Of a DNA stretch of 64,000 nucleotides, positions 57,064 to 64,000 are shown piece by piece. The notes beneath the pieces were generated by a model that was not told the DNA's origin, made no database searches, and saw only the letters and a list, made by a program, of their open reading frames with translations. Each line of letters starts with the position of its first letter. The stretch's first letter is position 1. The position numbers and the translations under genes are program-made. The stretch comes from Streptomyces sp. NBC_01445 (GTDB taxonomy: Bacteria; Actinomycetota; Actinomycetes; Streptomycetales; Streptomycetaceae): assembly GCF_035918235.1 (NCBI RefSeq), contig NZ_CP109485.1, forward strand, positions 5,567,501 through 5,631,500, given 5' to 3'.

Positions 57064-57540
57064 GTGCGAATGCGAAACATTGTGCGTACCGCGTCCGCTT
57101 CGGCCGCCGCCCTCGTCACCCTTTCCGGCTGCGGCGGCTCCGCCGGGCCCGCCGCGATCGGGCCGGGCGAGCGGAGCGTCTCCGTCGACAAGGGCGACAC
57201 GTTCACGCTCGAGGTCCCGGCCAGCCCCGCCCTCGGCCAGAACTGGTACCTGGCGAGCCCGCGCCCCGACAAGGGCGTCGTCACGTACCAGGGCAGGCGC
57301 GAGGAGGAGGACGGGGGCGACGAAGACCTGATCGGCAGTGGCGACGGCGCGCAGTTCTTCGACTTCAAGGCACGCGCGGCCGGGACGACGACGGTGAAAC
57401 TGCTGTTCTGCCCGCACGGCCTGTGCGGGAGCGCCGCGGAGGTCGGCGCGAGCCCGGTCCCGACGGCCACGACCACGGAGGGCCCGACGAAGTCGGACGA
57501 CGAGGTCGCCTACTACGTCTACACGATCACCGTCCGCTGA
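57064..57540 (+). CDS. Chagasin-like (peptidase inhibitor I42) lipoprotein
   Basis: A 158-residue lipoprotein: signal with lipobox-like TLSGC and Cys23, then a beta-rich domain. Motifs recall inhibitor family I42: GDTFTLEVPASPALGQNWYL (the NPTTGYxW-type loop), LIGSGDGAQFFDFKARAAG and TTTVKLLF before a divergent third loop CPHGLC where chagasin has RPW. I42 proteins inhibit papain-family cysteine peptidases. It lies 7 nt after the gene with a possible papain-like domain, so it may shield the cell surface from that enzyme. The GTG at 57064 is set by AGGA 11 nt upstream. The family call is mine. Confidence 0.75.
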   Translation: MRMRNIVRTASASAAALVTLSGCGGSAGPAAIGPGERSVSVDKGDTFTLEVPASPALGQNWYLASPRPDKGVVTYQGRREEEDGGDEDLIGSGDGAQFFDFKARAAGTTTVKLLFCPHGLCGSAAEVGASPVPTATTTEGPTKSDDEVAYYVYTITVR

Positions 57541-57549
57541 CCTGCACGG

Positions 57550-57645
57550 GAACGGAACGACGAACGGAACGACGAACGGAACGACGAACGGAACGACGAA
57601 CGGAACGACGAACGGAACGACGAACGGAACGACGAACGGAACGAC
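57550..57645. repeat. 12-bp tandem repeat, eight copies
   Basis: Eight exact copies of GAACGGAACGAC run from 57550 to 57645; a variant partial copy follows and runs into the next start codon at 57654. It fills the gap between the chagasin-like gene and its neighbour. The unit contains GGAA, a weak ribosome-site core, so copy number could affect translation of the next gene. Such perfect 12-mers suggest recent expansion by slippage. Confidence 0.92.
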
Positions 57646-57653
57646 GGAACGGA

Positions 57654-58064
57654 ATGACCATGGTCCACGACCGCGCACCGCGCACCGACGACGAGGTGCT
57701 CGCCGCCACGGACGTCCCGACGCTGCTGCGCCACGGCCTGGCCCGTGACACCTTCCGCACCGCGCTCTTCGGCGACGGCGCGATCGCCGCCTCCGTCACC
57801 CTCGACCGGCTCGGTGTGCTGCCGCGCTCGGTGACGTACGTGGCGCAGATCGTCCGGGCCGGCGGCCTCGCGTACGCCGCCGCGCTGCCCGAGCCGCTGC
57901 CGTCGCGTGAGGCGTCCGCGTGCCTGCGGGACTGGCTGGAGACGGCGGCGCAGGCGGCAGAGGCGCCGGATGACGAGACACGGGCGGCGCGGTGGCTGGA
58001 GACGGTCGCGGAGATCGTCGCGATGCGCCGCGCCGGCCGGGGCGAGGGGTCTCGGGGCTCCTAG
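57654..58064 (+). CDS. Helical protein of unknown function
   Basis: A 136-residue acidic, mostly helical soluble protein (TDVPTLLRHGLARDTFRTALFG; ACLRDWLETAAQAAEAPDDETRAARWLETVAEIVAMRRA). I recognise no family and see no signal. The start ATG 57654 directly follows the tandem repeat; ATG 57660 is also possible. It may belong to the preceding cassette, but the repeat separates them. Confidence 0.7.
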   Translation: MTMVHDRAPRTDDEVLAATDVPTLLRHGLARDTFRTALFGDGAIAASVTLDRLGVLPRSVTYVAQIVRAGGLAYAAALPEPLPSREASACLRDWLETAAQAAEAPDDETRAARWLETVAEIVAMRRAGRGEGSRGS

Positions 58065-58069
58065 GGGCC

Positions 58070-58113
58070 TGGGGGTCCCTCCTGCTCGAGTGCAGTCGAG
58101 AGCTTGGGGGAGC
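58070..58113. repeat. Streptomyces-type intergenic repeat (intergenic copy)
   Basis: GGGGGTCCCTCCTGCTCGAG then TGCAGTCGAGAGCTTGGGGG. It is close to the copy inside the Nudix gene at 30945-30987. The inner GCTCGAGTGCAGTCGAGAGC is partly palindromic. It lies 6 nt after the 57654 gene stop, in a 147-nt gap before the convergent DUF3099 gene, and may act as a terminator or mobile repeat. Confidence 0.7.
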
Positions 58114-58211
58114 GTGCATCGCAAGGCGGAGGAGGGAGTCGGCGACTGACGACAACGCCGCTCGGTGCGGCACCGGACCCCGCGAGCCCGGCGTGATCCA
58201 AACGAGAGGCC

Positions 58212-58478
58212 CTAGTGGTCTTCGGGCCGCTTCTTGCCGTCCAGCTCGTCCCACCACTCGTCGGACTTCGCGTCCCCTGAGGGGTCGTCCCACCAGCGGT
58301 CGTCGGGGCCGCGGCGGTTGGCGACGATCGCGGCGACGGGCGGGATCACCATCGCCACGATGCACATCGCGACGGCAGCGGGCACGGACCAGAGGCGCAC
58401 GACGGCCCAGGCCAGGACGAACAGGCCGATGCAGAGGCCCATCATGGCGAAGTACAGATGACGACGCCGCGAGTACAT
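58212..58478 (-). CDS. DUF3099 membrane protein
   Basis: An 88-residue protein with two membrane helices (residues 8-30 and 33-52) and a Trp/Asp-rich tail (DDRWWDDPSGDAKSDEWWDEL). This matches the DUF3099 family of actinobacteria, from memory. Function unknown. ATG 58478 is 25 nt beyond the stop of the DsrE gene on the same strand, so the two may be co-transcribed. Confidence 0.82.
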   Translation of the reverse strand: MYSRRRHLYFAMMGLCIGLFVLAWAVVRLWSVPAAVAMCIVAMVIPPVAAIVANRRGPDDRWWDDPSGDAKSDEWWDELDGKKRPEDH

Positions 58479-58503
58479 GCTTCAAGCGTAGGTCCGCTCC
58501 GCG

Positions 58504-58866
58504 TCAATAGACGAGCGCCTGCGTCCCGTCCGTCATCGCCTCCTGCACGAAGACCTGCGCGCCGGCGATCCGGACGCCCTCGATGACGTCCTTCTCCGTG
58601 ATCTCGCGGCGGGCCGCGCACTGCGTGCACAGCGTGATCCGCCCGGCCGCCAGGATCGACTCGATCAGGTCGGGCAGCGGCGCGGCGTGCGGCAGCTCGA
58701 ACTCGGCGGCGCGGCCCGGCAGCGCGAACCACGACGACTCGCCGGTCAGCCAGAGCGAGACCTCCACCCCGCTGGCCACGGCCACCGCCGCCACCGTGAA
58801 GGCCTGCGAGCAGCGTTCGGGGGCATCGGCCCCCGCGGTCACCTTGATCACGAGCTTGTTCGCCAT
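58504..58866 (-). CDS. DsrE-family protein
   Basis: A 120-residue protein with the DsrE/DsrF-like fold: KLVIKVTAGADAPERCSQAFTVA, VEVSLWLTGESSW, ITLCTQCAARREI and VRIAGAQVFVQEAMTDG. The Cys-x-x-Cys at residues 80-83 could carry sulfur. DsrE proteins relay persulfide sulfur or act in redox handling. It lies near sulfur genes of the window, but a direct link is not shown. Confidence 0.87.
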   Translation of the reverse strand: MANKLVIKVTAGADAPERCSQAFTVAAVAVASGVEVSLWLTGESSWFALPGRAAEFELPHAAPLPDLIESILAAGRITLCTQCAARREITEKDVIEGVRIAGAQVFVQEAMTDGTQALVY

Positions 58867-58967
58867 GGCTGAATCGTAATCAAGTCCCTTACAACCAGGG
58901 ATGTTGCCCAGGGGTCTCCTGTGCGCGCGGATACGGAATCCGCGCTTCGAGTTCCGTGGGGGGACCG

Positions 58968-59711
58968 TTGGAAGAGATCGAAGAACCGGAGAGACCGCGC
59001 CGCCGCGGCCGCGGCCGCACCACCCTCCTGATCGCCTGCGCCGCCGTACTCGGCGTCGTCGCGGGCACCTGCACCGGTTACGTCGTCCAGGCCGGGCGCG
59101 CCCCGGACCCGCTGCCGCCGTTGAACCAGCCCGTCATGGCGCAGGCGAAGGGCAAGGCCCCCGAGCCGCTCTCCGCCGCGCGGGACCGGCAGGTCAAGAT
59201 GGACGGTGACCTGCGGAAGCTGCTGGTCAAGCGGCCCAAGGGGGCCAAGACCCTGTCGACGCAGCTGCCGCCGGACGGCTGGCTGAACTTCATGGACATG
59301 GCGGAGGACTACGCGCGGCCCGAGGGCGCGTTCACGCGGCTCGTGGACACGGGATTCCGGCGCGCGGTGGCGACCATGTGGAAGGAGAACGGCACGATGG
59401 TGAGCGTCCGCCTCACCCAGTACCGCGACGAGGAGACGGTGGCCGCCGCCGACGCCACCTCAGGCCAGCAGGCCTGGGTGGAGCAGGAGCACCAGTCCAC
59501 GGTGGGACGCCCGCTCCCCGGCTCCGGCACCGGCTTGGTCTACGTGCACGCGCAACCCGACCGGAAGCCCGGCTACGTGCCGCTGTACACCGCCGAGGCC
59601 TATGCGGCCCGCGGCGATGTCTTCATGCAGGTCTGGCTCGCAGGCCCCCGTCCGATCAGCGAGAAGCGCGCCATGCAGGTGGCCCGGGAACAGTGGGAGC
59701 GCCTGTCATGA
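58968..59711 (+). CDS. Membrane-anchored protein, first of three in an overlapping operon
   Basis: A 247-residue protein: Arg-rich N-terminus, membrane helix (TTLLIACAAVLGVVAGTCTGYVV) and an extracytoplasmic domain of about 190 residues with LPPDGWLNFMDMAEDYARPEGAF and GYVPLYTAEAYAARGDVFMQVWL. I recognise no named family. The start is probably TTG 58968 after GGGGGGA, or the GTG at 58956. Its stop overlaps the next start by 4 nt. Confidence 0.78.
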   Translation: MEEIEEPERPRRRGRGRTTLLIACAAVLGVVAGTCTGYVVQAGRAPDPLPPLNQPVMAQAKGKAPEPLSAARDRQVKMDGDLRKLLVKRPKGAKTLSTQLPPDGWLNFMDMAEDYARPEGAFTRLVDTGFRRAVATMWKENGTMVSVRLTQYRDEETVAAADATSGQQAWVEQEHQSTVGRPLPGSGTGLVYVHAQPDRKPGYVPLYTAEAYAARGDVFMQVWLAGPRPISEKRAMQVAREQWERLS

Positions 59712-60547
59712 GCGATGCGGACTTCATACCTGAAGCGGTCGATCCGGAGCCGGAGCCGGAGCCGGAGCCTCAGGCCGACACCCCCGAAGCCCCCGGCCTC
59801 GCCGAGCCCCACCGCCGGCGGCGTCTCCTCACCTTCGTCCTCGTGCCCGTGCTGCTCCTCGGTGCGGTCGGTGCCGGGGTCGGCTACACCGCGGTCACCG
59901 TCTCCGGCGCCGACCGGGACGCAGGGGCGGCTCGCTGGAAGTTCCCGGCCGCGCCGCGCGACAGGCCCGTACACGACAAGGGGCGTACGGGCCTGAAGGC
60001 CTCACTGCTTCCGATGCCCTACGGGTACGAGGCCGGGCCCGACATCGCCCAGTTCGGTGCCGACGCCGAGCTCGGCGGCAAGCAGGCGACCGCCCTGCGC
60101 AAGGAGTCCCTGCGCTTCCTGCCGCTGCGGGAGCGCCGCGAGCTGGAGAAGGAGATCGACCGGCAGCGGATCCAGGCCATGGTGATGCGCAGCTACTCCT
60201 CCGGAAACCGCGCCGACGGCGGCATCATCGTCGACATCACCCTGTCCCGCATGGGGAACCGGCAGGCCGCCCGGCAGATCAGCCGGTTCGAGTCCCGGTT
60301 CGCCGAGGCCATGGCCGTCTTCCGCAAGGGCCCGAAGATCAAGGACCACAAGGACGCCAGCTGCTTCCTGCCGCCCGCGGACAAGGAGGAGGAGCTCGAC
60401 ATGATGGTCTGCTCCGGCTACAGCGGCGACGTGCTCGTCACGTTCACCGCGTACGGCACAAGGAAGGGCCTCGTCTCCTCCGGCGAACCCGCCGAGCTGA
60501 TGCGCGAGCAGCTCAACATCATCGAGTCGCCCGGGGAGGCGGTATGA
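59708..60547 (+). CDS. Membrane-anchored protein with (PE)n tail, second of three
   Basis: A 279-residue protein. An acidic N-terminus with a PEPEPEPEPE run (residues 12-21), a membrane helix (LLTFVLVPVLLLGAVGAGVGYTAV) and an extracytoplasmic domain (GLKASLLPMPYGYEAGPDIAQ; FVTF-like end DVLVTFTAYG). Two Cys near the C-terminus (ASCFLPPADKEEE, MMVCSGY) may pair. Overlaps both neighbours by 4 nt. Function unknown. Confidence 0.78.
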   Translation: MSDADFIPEAVDPEPEPEPEPQADTPEAPGLAEPHRRRRLLTFVLVPVLLLGAVGAGVGYTAVTVSGADRDAGAARWKFPAAPRDRPVHDKGRTGLKASLLPMPYGYEAGPDIAQFGADAELGGKQATALRKESLRFLPLRERRELEKEIDRQRIQAMVMRSYSSGNRADGGIIVDITLSRMGNRQAARQISRFESRFAEAMAVFRKGPKIKDHKDASCFLPPADKEEELDMMVCSGYSGDVLVTFTAYGTRKGLVSSGEPAELMREQLNIIESPGEAV

Positions 60548-61368
60548 GCACCGTGACGACACCGGCCGACATGCCGGAGGCCGAGCCCGCGACGGCCGTG
60601 CCGCCCGCGCCCAAGGACCGCCGTGTCCTGCGCGCCGCGCTGCGCTGGACCAGCGCCGTCGTCATCTTCGGCGCCCTCGCCGCGGCGACCGCGTACGGGG
60701 TCACCGAGCAGCGGCGCACCGACCTGCCGGGCCTCGCCACGCAGTCGGACGGGCGCTGGACCTACCCCGAGCTCGTCCGGCCCCCGCTCCCCGAGGGCAG
60801 CCCCGAACCCTTCGCCTCCGCCAACGCGAAGCAGGCCCACTACGCCGACCCGCGCGCCCTCGTCATCGAGGCGCCCAGGGGCGCGAAGCCGGACCCGGCC
60901 GTGAAGGCCGACGACGGTTGGGTGTCCACGTCCTCGTATCTCGCGCAGTACGCCAAGGATGAGCGTGACGAGCTGCGCCAGGACCTGGTCGACAGCGGTC
61001 TGCGGCACATCGCCGGGCGCGCCTGGACCATGCCCGACAGGACCACGACCCGCGTGTTCCTGCTCCACTTCGGCACGGGCGCGGCGGCGACCGAGTTCTC
61101 CGACCGGCTGAGCCACGGGATGCGGCCGCTCGCGCTCGCGGGGGCCCCGGACGCCGAGTTCGACGAGTCGTTCCCCGCGAAGGCCCACGTCAAGAACGTG
61201 ACGTCGTACGTTTACGACGAGGCACGACCGCGCGGCGCCGAGCATGTGCGCAGCGCCTATCTGGTCGCGGGCGACACGGTCGGCCTGGTCGTCCAGTCCC
61301 GCAAGGGCATCGCCCCCGCCGTCCCCTTCCGCCAGGCGGTCGTCCTGCAGAGCCAGCTCCTGAGCTGA
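60544..61368 (+). CDS. Membrane-anchored protein, third of three
   Basis: A 274-residue protein with a cytoplasmic Pro/Ala tail, a membrane helix (TSAVVIFGALAAATAYGV) and an extracytoplasmic domain resembling the first two in outline (AQYAKDERDELRQDLVDSGLRHIAGRAW; VFLLHFGTGAAATEFSDRL; VAGDTVGLVVQSRKG). The three may be divergent paralogues forming one envelope complex. The 15-bp terminator follows after 33 nt. Confidence 0.78.
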   Translation: MSTVTTPADMPEAEPATAVPPAPKDRRVLRAALRWTSAVVIFGALAAATAYGVTEQRRTDLPGLATQSDGRWTYPELVRPPLPEGSPEPFASANAKQAHYADPRALVIEAPRGAKPDPAVKADDGWVSTSSYLAQYAKDERDELRQDLVDSGLRHIAGRAWTMPDRTTTRVFLLHFGTGAAATEFSDRLSHGMRPLALAGAPDAEFDESFPAKAHVKNVTSYVYDEARPRGAEHVRSAYLVAGDTVGLVVQSRKGIAPAVPFRQAVVLQSQLLS

Positions 61369-61401
61369 CCGCCCGCACCCCGCTTGGGTGACCTCATCGA
61401 G

Positions 61402-61440
61402 AGAGCCGGGCCCCACCCGACTAAAGTGGGGCCCGGCTCT
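61402..61440. terminator. Terminator after the three-gene membrane operon
   Basis: Perfect 15-bp arms AGAGCCGGGCCCCAC (61402-61416) and GTGGGGCCCGGCTCT (61426-61440) with a 9-nt loop and no T run. Confidence 0.85.
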
Positions 61441-61471
61441 GTACCGACCACCGCTCACCGAGGAGCACCCC

Positions 61472-61573
61472 GTGCTTGAGGCCTTCTTCTCCGCTCTCCT
61501 TGTCCTGGTCTGCGTCGGCGTTCTCGCGTTCGCCGGGCTGACCGTGAAGAAGCTGTACCAGGGCCAGCGCTGA
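61472..61573 (+). CDS. 33-residue single-pass membrane peptide
   Basis: GTG 61472 follows AGGAG (61461-61465) by 6 nt and encodes LEAFFSALLVLVCVGVLAFA, then a basic tail KKLYQGQR. A single hydrophobic helix with a positive C-terminus suggests a small membrane protein. It is followed by the nitrobindin-like gene after 28 nt, probably in one transcript. It is too short for routine gene callers; function unknown. Confidence 0.7.
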   Translation: MLEAFFSALLVLVCVGVLAFAGLTVKKLYQGQR

Positions 61574-61601
61574 CCCCCACCAGAGAGACGCTTCGCAGAC
61601 C

Positions 61602-62174
61602 ATGATCGAGATCCCGTCCGACCTGCACCCCGACCTCGTCCCCCTGGTGTTCCTCCTCGGCAACTGGGCGGGCGCGGGTGTCACCGACTTCCCCGGCGCC
61701 GAGAAGGCGAACTTCGGGCAGGAGGTCTCCTTCACCCATGACGGGCGGGACTTCCTCGAGTACCACTCGCACACCTGGATCCTCGACTCCGAGGGCAACA
61801 AGGTGAAGCCCCTGGAGACCGAGTCCGGGTTCTGGCGGATCGACAAGGACCGCAAGGTCGACGTCGTCATGGTCCGCGACGACGGCGTCGTCGAGATCTG
61901 GTACGGCGAGCTGGCCGACCAGAAGCCCCAGATCGACCTGGTCACGGACGCCGTCGCGCGCACCGCGACCGCGGCACCGCACACCGGCGGCAAGCGGCTC
62001 TACGGCTATGTGAAGAGCGACCTGATGTGGGTCGGTGAGAAGCAGACCCCGGAGGTCGAGCTGCGCCCCTACATGTCGGCCCAGCTGAAGAAGGTCGTCT
62101 CCCCGGACGACGTGGCCGAGATGGCCCGCAACCTGCCGGACCTGCCCGACGACGGCATCGCCTTCTTCAAGTAG
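61602..62174 (+). CDS. Nitrobindin-like heme/fatty-acid-binding-fold protein (DUF1794)
   Basis: A 190-residue beta-barrel of the FABP-like/nitrobindin family. The signature FLLGNWAGAGV starts the barrel, and YHSHTWILDSEG, SGFWRID and the C-terminal region follow. Family members bind heme b and scavenge nitric oxide or peroxynitrite; His residues needed as axial ligand are available near the C-terminus, but I cannot assign one with certainty. Located between the small peptide and nur. Confidence 0.88.
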   Translation: MIEIPSDLHPDLVPLVFLLGNWAGAGVTDFPGAEKANFGQEVSFTHDGRDFLEYHSHTWILDSEGNKVKPLETESGFWRIDKDRKVDVVMVRDDGVVEIWYGELADQKPQIDLVTDAVARTATAAPHTGGKRLYGYVKSDLMWVGEKQTPEVELRPYMSAQLKKVVSPDDVAEMARNLPDLPDDGIAFFK

Positions 62175-62220
62175 TCCAGTCGGCCCAATGGTCCAGTAGT
62201 CCCGAAGTCCAGCAGTCCAG
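62174..62220. repeat. GTCCAG repeats upstream of nur
   Basis: GTCCAG occurs four times (62174-62179, 62191-62196, 62207-62212, 62215-62220), mostly within AGTCCAGNAGTCC contexts. The array sits 36-83 nt upstream of the nur GTG. It does not match the Nur box as I remember it and may be a local expansion or another regulator's site. Confidence 0.6.
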
Positions 62221-62256
62221 AAGTCGTTCCCGGCAAGTAGACCTACACTCGGCGGT

Positions 62257-62724
62257 GTGGTGAGCACCGACTGGAAGAGCGACCTGCGGCAGCGCGGCTA
62301 CCGGCTGACGCCTCAGCGTCAGCTGGTCCTCGAGGCCGTCGACACCCTCGAGCACGCGACCCCCGACGACATCCTCTGCGAAGTGCGCAAGACGGCGTCG
62401 GGGATCAACATCTCGACCGTCTACCGCACGCTCGAGCTGCTCGAGGAGCTGGACCTCGTCAGCCATGCCCACCTCGGGCACGGCGCGCCGACGTACCACC
62501 TCGCGGACCGGCACCACCACATGCACCTGGTGTGCCGGGACTGTACGAACGTGATCGAGGCCGACGTCGAGGTCGCCGCCGAGTTCACCGCGAAGCTGCG
62601 CGACACCTTCGGGTTCGACACCGATCTCAAGCACTTCGCGATCTTCGGCCGCTGCGCCGACTGCGCCAAGCGGGACGGCACGGAGATCAAGGGCGGCGAC
62701 GAATCCGCCGCCCCGCAGGAATAA
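62257..62724 (+). CDS. nur: Nickel-responsive Fur-family regulator Nur
   Basis: A 155-residue Fur-family repressor. The winged helix is GYRLTPQRQLVLEAVDTLEH ... INISTVYRTLELLEELDLV. The metal sites use the His-rich HLADRHHHMHLVCRDC and two CxxC motifs (CRDC, CADC) for structural zinc. Residues match S. coelicolor Nur, from memory: with nickel it represses the iron superoxide dismutase and nickel-uptake genes. GTG 62257 starts VVSTDWKSDLRQ. Nickel specificity follows from homology, not from direct data here. Confidence 0.93.
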   Translation: MVSTDWKSDLRQRGYRLTPQRQLVLEAVDTLEHATPDDILCEVRKTASGINISTVYRTLELLEELDLVSHAHLGHGAPTYHLADRHHHMHLVCRDCTNVIEADVEVAAEFTAKLRDTFGFDTDLKHFAIFGRCADCAKRDGTEIKGGDESAAPQE

Positions 62725-62758
62725 GCGCGTCCGTGTGCTCGTCGTAGTGTCTGTGAAC

Positions 62759-63724
62759 ATGAAGAGCCCCCTCCTGTCCCTGCCCGGCGCCGTTCCCGCC
62801 GAGGGCGTGGACGAAGGCGTCGCCGCGCACTACGGCGACCTGTTCCGCGAGCAGCGCACCCTCGCCGACGGCAACGGCCTCGTCGACCTCTCCCACCGCG
62901 GCGTCATCACCGTCACCGGCGACGACCGGCTCGCGTGGCTGCACCTGCTCCTCACGCAGCACGTCAGCGACCTCCCGGCCGGCCAGGCCACCGAGGCGCT
63001 CGTCCTCTCCGCGCACGGCCACATCGAGCACGCCCTGTACATCGTCGACGACGGCACCACCACGTGGGCGCACGTCGAGCCCGGCTCCCAGGAGGCGCTG
63101 ATCGCCTACCTGGAGTCGATGAAGTTCTTCTACCGGGTCGAAGTCGCCGACCGCACCGAGGAGTTCGCGGTCGTCCAGCTGCCGGCCGGTTCGATCGCGC
63201 CGGTCCCGGACGGCGTCGCGGTGCGTGAGACGGCGTACGGCCGCGACGTGTTCCTGCCGCGCGCCGACCTGGAGGCGTACGCGGAGCAGAACGGGCCCGC
63301 GATCGGGCTCCTCGCCCACGAGGCGCTGCGCGTGGAGAACCACCGGCCGCGCCTCGGCTTCGAGACCGACCACCGCACCATCCCGCACGAGCTCGGCTGG
63401 ATCGGCACCGCCGTCCACCTCCAGAAGGGCTGCTACCGCGGCCAGGAGACCGTCGCCCGCGTGCAGAACCTCGGGAAGCCCCCGCGCCGCCTCGTCTTCC
63501 TGCACCTGGACGGCAGCGATGTGCACCTGCCCCCGCACGGCGCCCCGGTCCGCCTCGCGTCCGACGGCCCCGAGGGCCGCAAGCTGGGCTTCGTGACGAC
63601 GTCCGTACGCCACCACGAACTCGGCCCGATCGCGCTCGCCCTGGTGAAGCGGAACGTGCCGGTGGACGCGGACCTCATCGTGGACACGACCGCGGCCGCG
63701 CAGGAAGTCGTCGTCGAGCCCTGA
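62759..63724 (+). CDS. ygfZ: Folate-binding YgfZ/GcvT-like protein
   Basis: A 321-residue protein with the GcvT barrel and the YgfZ signature KGCYRGQETVARVQNLG (around residue 222), which includes the conserved Cys. YgfZ uses folate to support assembly or repair of some iron-sulfur proteins. ATG 62759 starts MKSPLLSLPGA. No ribosome site is visible and the 5' region is short, so the transcript may be leaderless. It converges on dtd with an 18-nt gap. Confidence 0.9.
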   Translation: MKSPLLSLPGAVPAEGVDEGVAAHYGDLFREQRTLADGNGLVDLSHRGVITVTGDDRLAWLHLLLTQHVSDLPAGQATEALVLSAHGHIEHALYIVDDGTTTWAHVEPGSQEALIAYLESMKFFYRVEVADRTEEFAVVQLPAGSIAPVPDGVAVRETAYGRDVFLPRADLEAYAEQNGPAIGLLAHEALRVENHRPRLGFETDHRTIPHELGWIGTAVHLQKGCYRGQETVARVQNLGKPPRRLVFLHLDGSDVHLPPHGAPVRLASDGPEGRKLGFVTTSVRHHELGPIALALVKRNVPVDADLIVDTTAAAQEVVVEP

Positions 63725-63742
63725 CACCCTTCAGGGGCCGGG

Positions 63743-64000
63743 CTACATCTCCAGAAGCACCGTGAACGGGCCGTCGTTCGTCAGGGACACCCGCATCTGC
63801 GCCCCGAACCGGCCCGTCGCCACGGTCGCCCCAAGGGCCCGCAGCTGCGCCACGACCTCGTCGACCAGCGGCTCGGCCACCGGTCCGGGCGCCGCCGCGT
63901 TCCAGGTGGGGCGGCGGCCCTTACGGGCATCCCCGTAGAGCGTGAACTGGCTGATCACCAGGAGCGGCGCGTCGATGTCGCTGCACGACTTCTCGTCGGC
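63743..64000 (-). CDS. dtd: D-aminoacyl-tRNA deacylase (partial, N-terminus outside window)
   Basis: The C-terminal about 85 residues of Dtd. The motif [21 protein letters not shown] carries the SQFTLY active-site block, and the end [12 protein letters not shown] carries the GPxT block that recognises the D-amino acid. Dtd removes D-amino acids mischarged on tRNA. The frame is open to position 64000, so the start lies beyond the window. Confidence 0.92.
   Translation of the reverse strand, partial: ADEKSCSDIDAPLLVISQFTLYGDARKGRRPTWNAAAPGPVAEPLVDEVVAQLRALGATVATGRFGAQMRVSLTNDGPFTVLLEM

Noticed and set aside
55464..57476. 670-codon minus-strand frame opposite the cysteine-peptidase candidate
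   Set aside because: A mirror-frame shadow; the plus-strand genes have ribosome sites, a lipoprotein signal and catalytic motifs.
57550..57645. CRISPR array
   Set aside because: The unit is 12 bp with no spacers, so it is a simple tandem repeat. No CRISPR repeats or cas genes are visible in the window.
57527..57799. Arg/Ser/Val repeat protein encoded across the 12-bp repeat
   Set aside because: The repetitive translation is just the tandem repeat read in an open frame; no start signal or coding bias beyond it.

Overview
The window is high-GC actinobacterial DNA, almost certainly a Streptomyces core chromosome. Codons end in G or C nearly throughout, GTG/TTG starts are common, and GlnR, Nur, mycothiol synthase and the cmd cluster are all present. 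From memory, the gene order matches the SCO4126-SCO4182 stretch of S. coelicolor; no database was searched. Names marked as from memory rest on this recollection.

Layout. (1) 1-2721: the 3' part of a 23S rRNA gene, a 5S rRNA gene and a strong hairpin terminator. (2) 2752-7075: a LuxR-type two-component pair, an ABC-2 exporter, and a GNAT acetyltransferase convergent with the next block. (3) 7072-14322, minus strand: the six-gene cmd cluster, which resembles a stripped-down conjugation/type IV machine. (4) 14799-18043: a cassette of a small helical protein with a TTA codon, a large helical protein and a lipoprotein. (5) 18374-23890: a lytic transglycosylase/NlpC hydrolase, a PAP2 phosphatase, a secreted FAD oxidase, a lipoprotein and small proteins. 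(6) 23984-24368: the copper sensor CsoR and its operator. (7) 24523-40889: a phosphate island (Pit accessory plus Pit, PstSCAB with PHO boxes, Nudix-CHAD-Ppk, secreted 5'-nucleotidase), interrupted by a GntR/ABC operon and mshD. (8) 41017-47756: an LmeA-like protein, a two-component pair with an HtrA-like protease, and a trypsin-like protease with FG-GAP repeats. (9) 47832-53260: a LacI regulator, glnR, a hydrolase, a MoaD-like protein, a Q/Y/G-rich membrane protein and a second LmeA-like protein. (10) 53415-54948: a leaderless Cys-containing leader peptide ahead of thiosulfate sulfurtransferase and DUF1416. (11) 55087-58064: a type VII-like cassette in which a possible papain/calpain-type cysteine peptidase is followed by a chagasin-like (I42) lipoprotein, then a 12-bp tandem repeat. 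(12) 58212-64000: DUF3099, DsrE, a three-gene membrane-protein operon, a 33-residue membrane peptide, a nitrobindin-like protein, nur, ygfZ and a partial dtd.

How the genes work together. The middle of the window is devoted to phosphate capture and polyphosphate handling, with low-affinity (Pit) and high-affinity (Pst) uptake, polyphosphate synthesis, Nudix and CHAD proteins, and extracellular nucleotide hydrolysis. GlnR, CsoR, Nur and the cysteine leader add nitrogen, copper, nickel and sulfur control. The most novel candidate is the 55087-57540 cassette. It pairs a probable exported cysteine peptidase with a lipoprotein resembling inhibitors of that same peptidase class, which suggests a toxin/immunity or self-protection pair.
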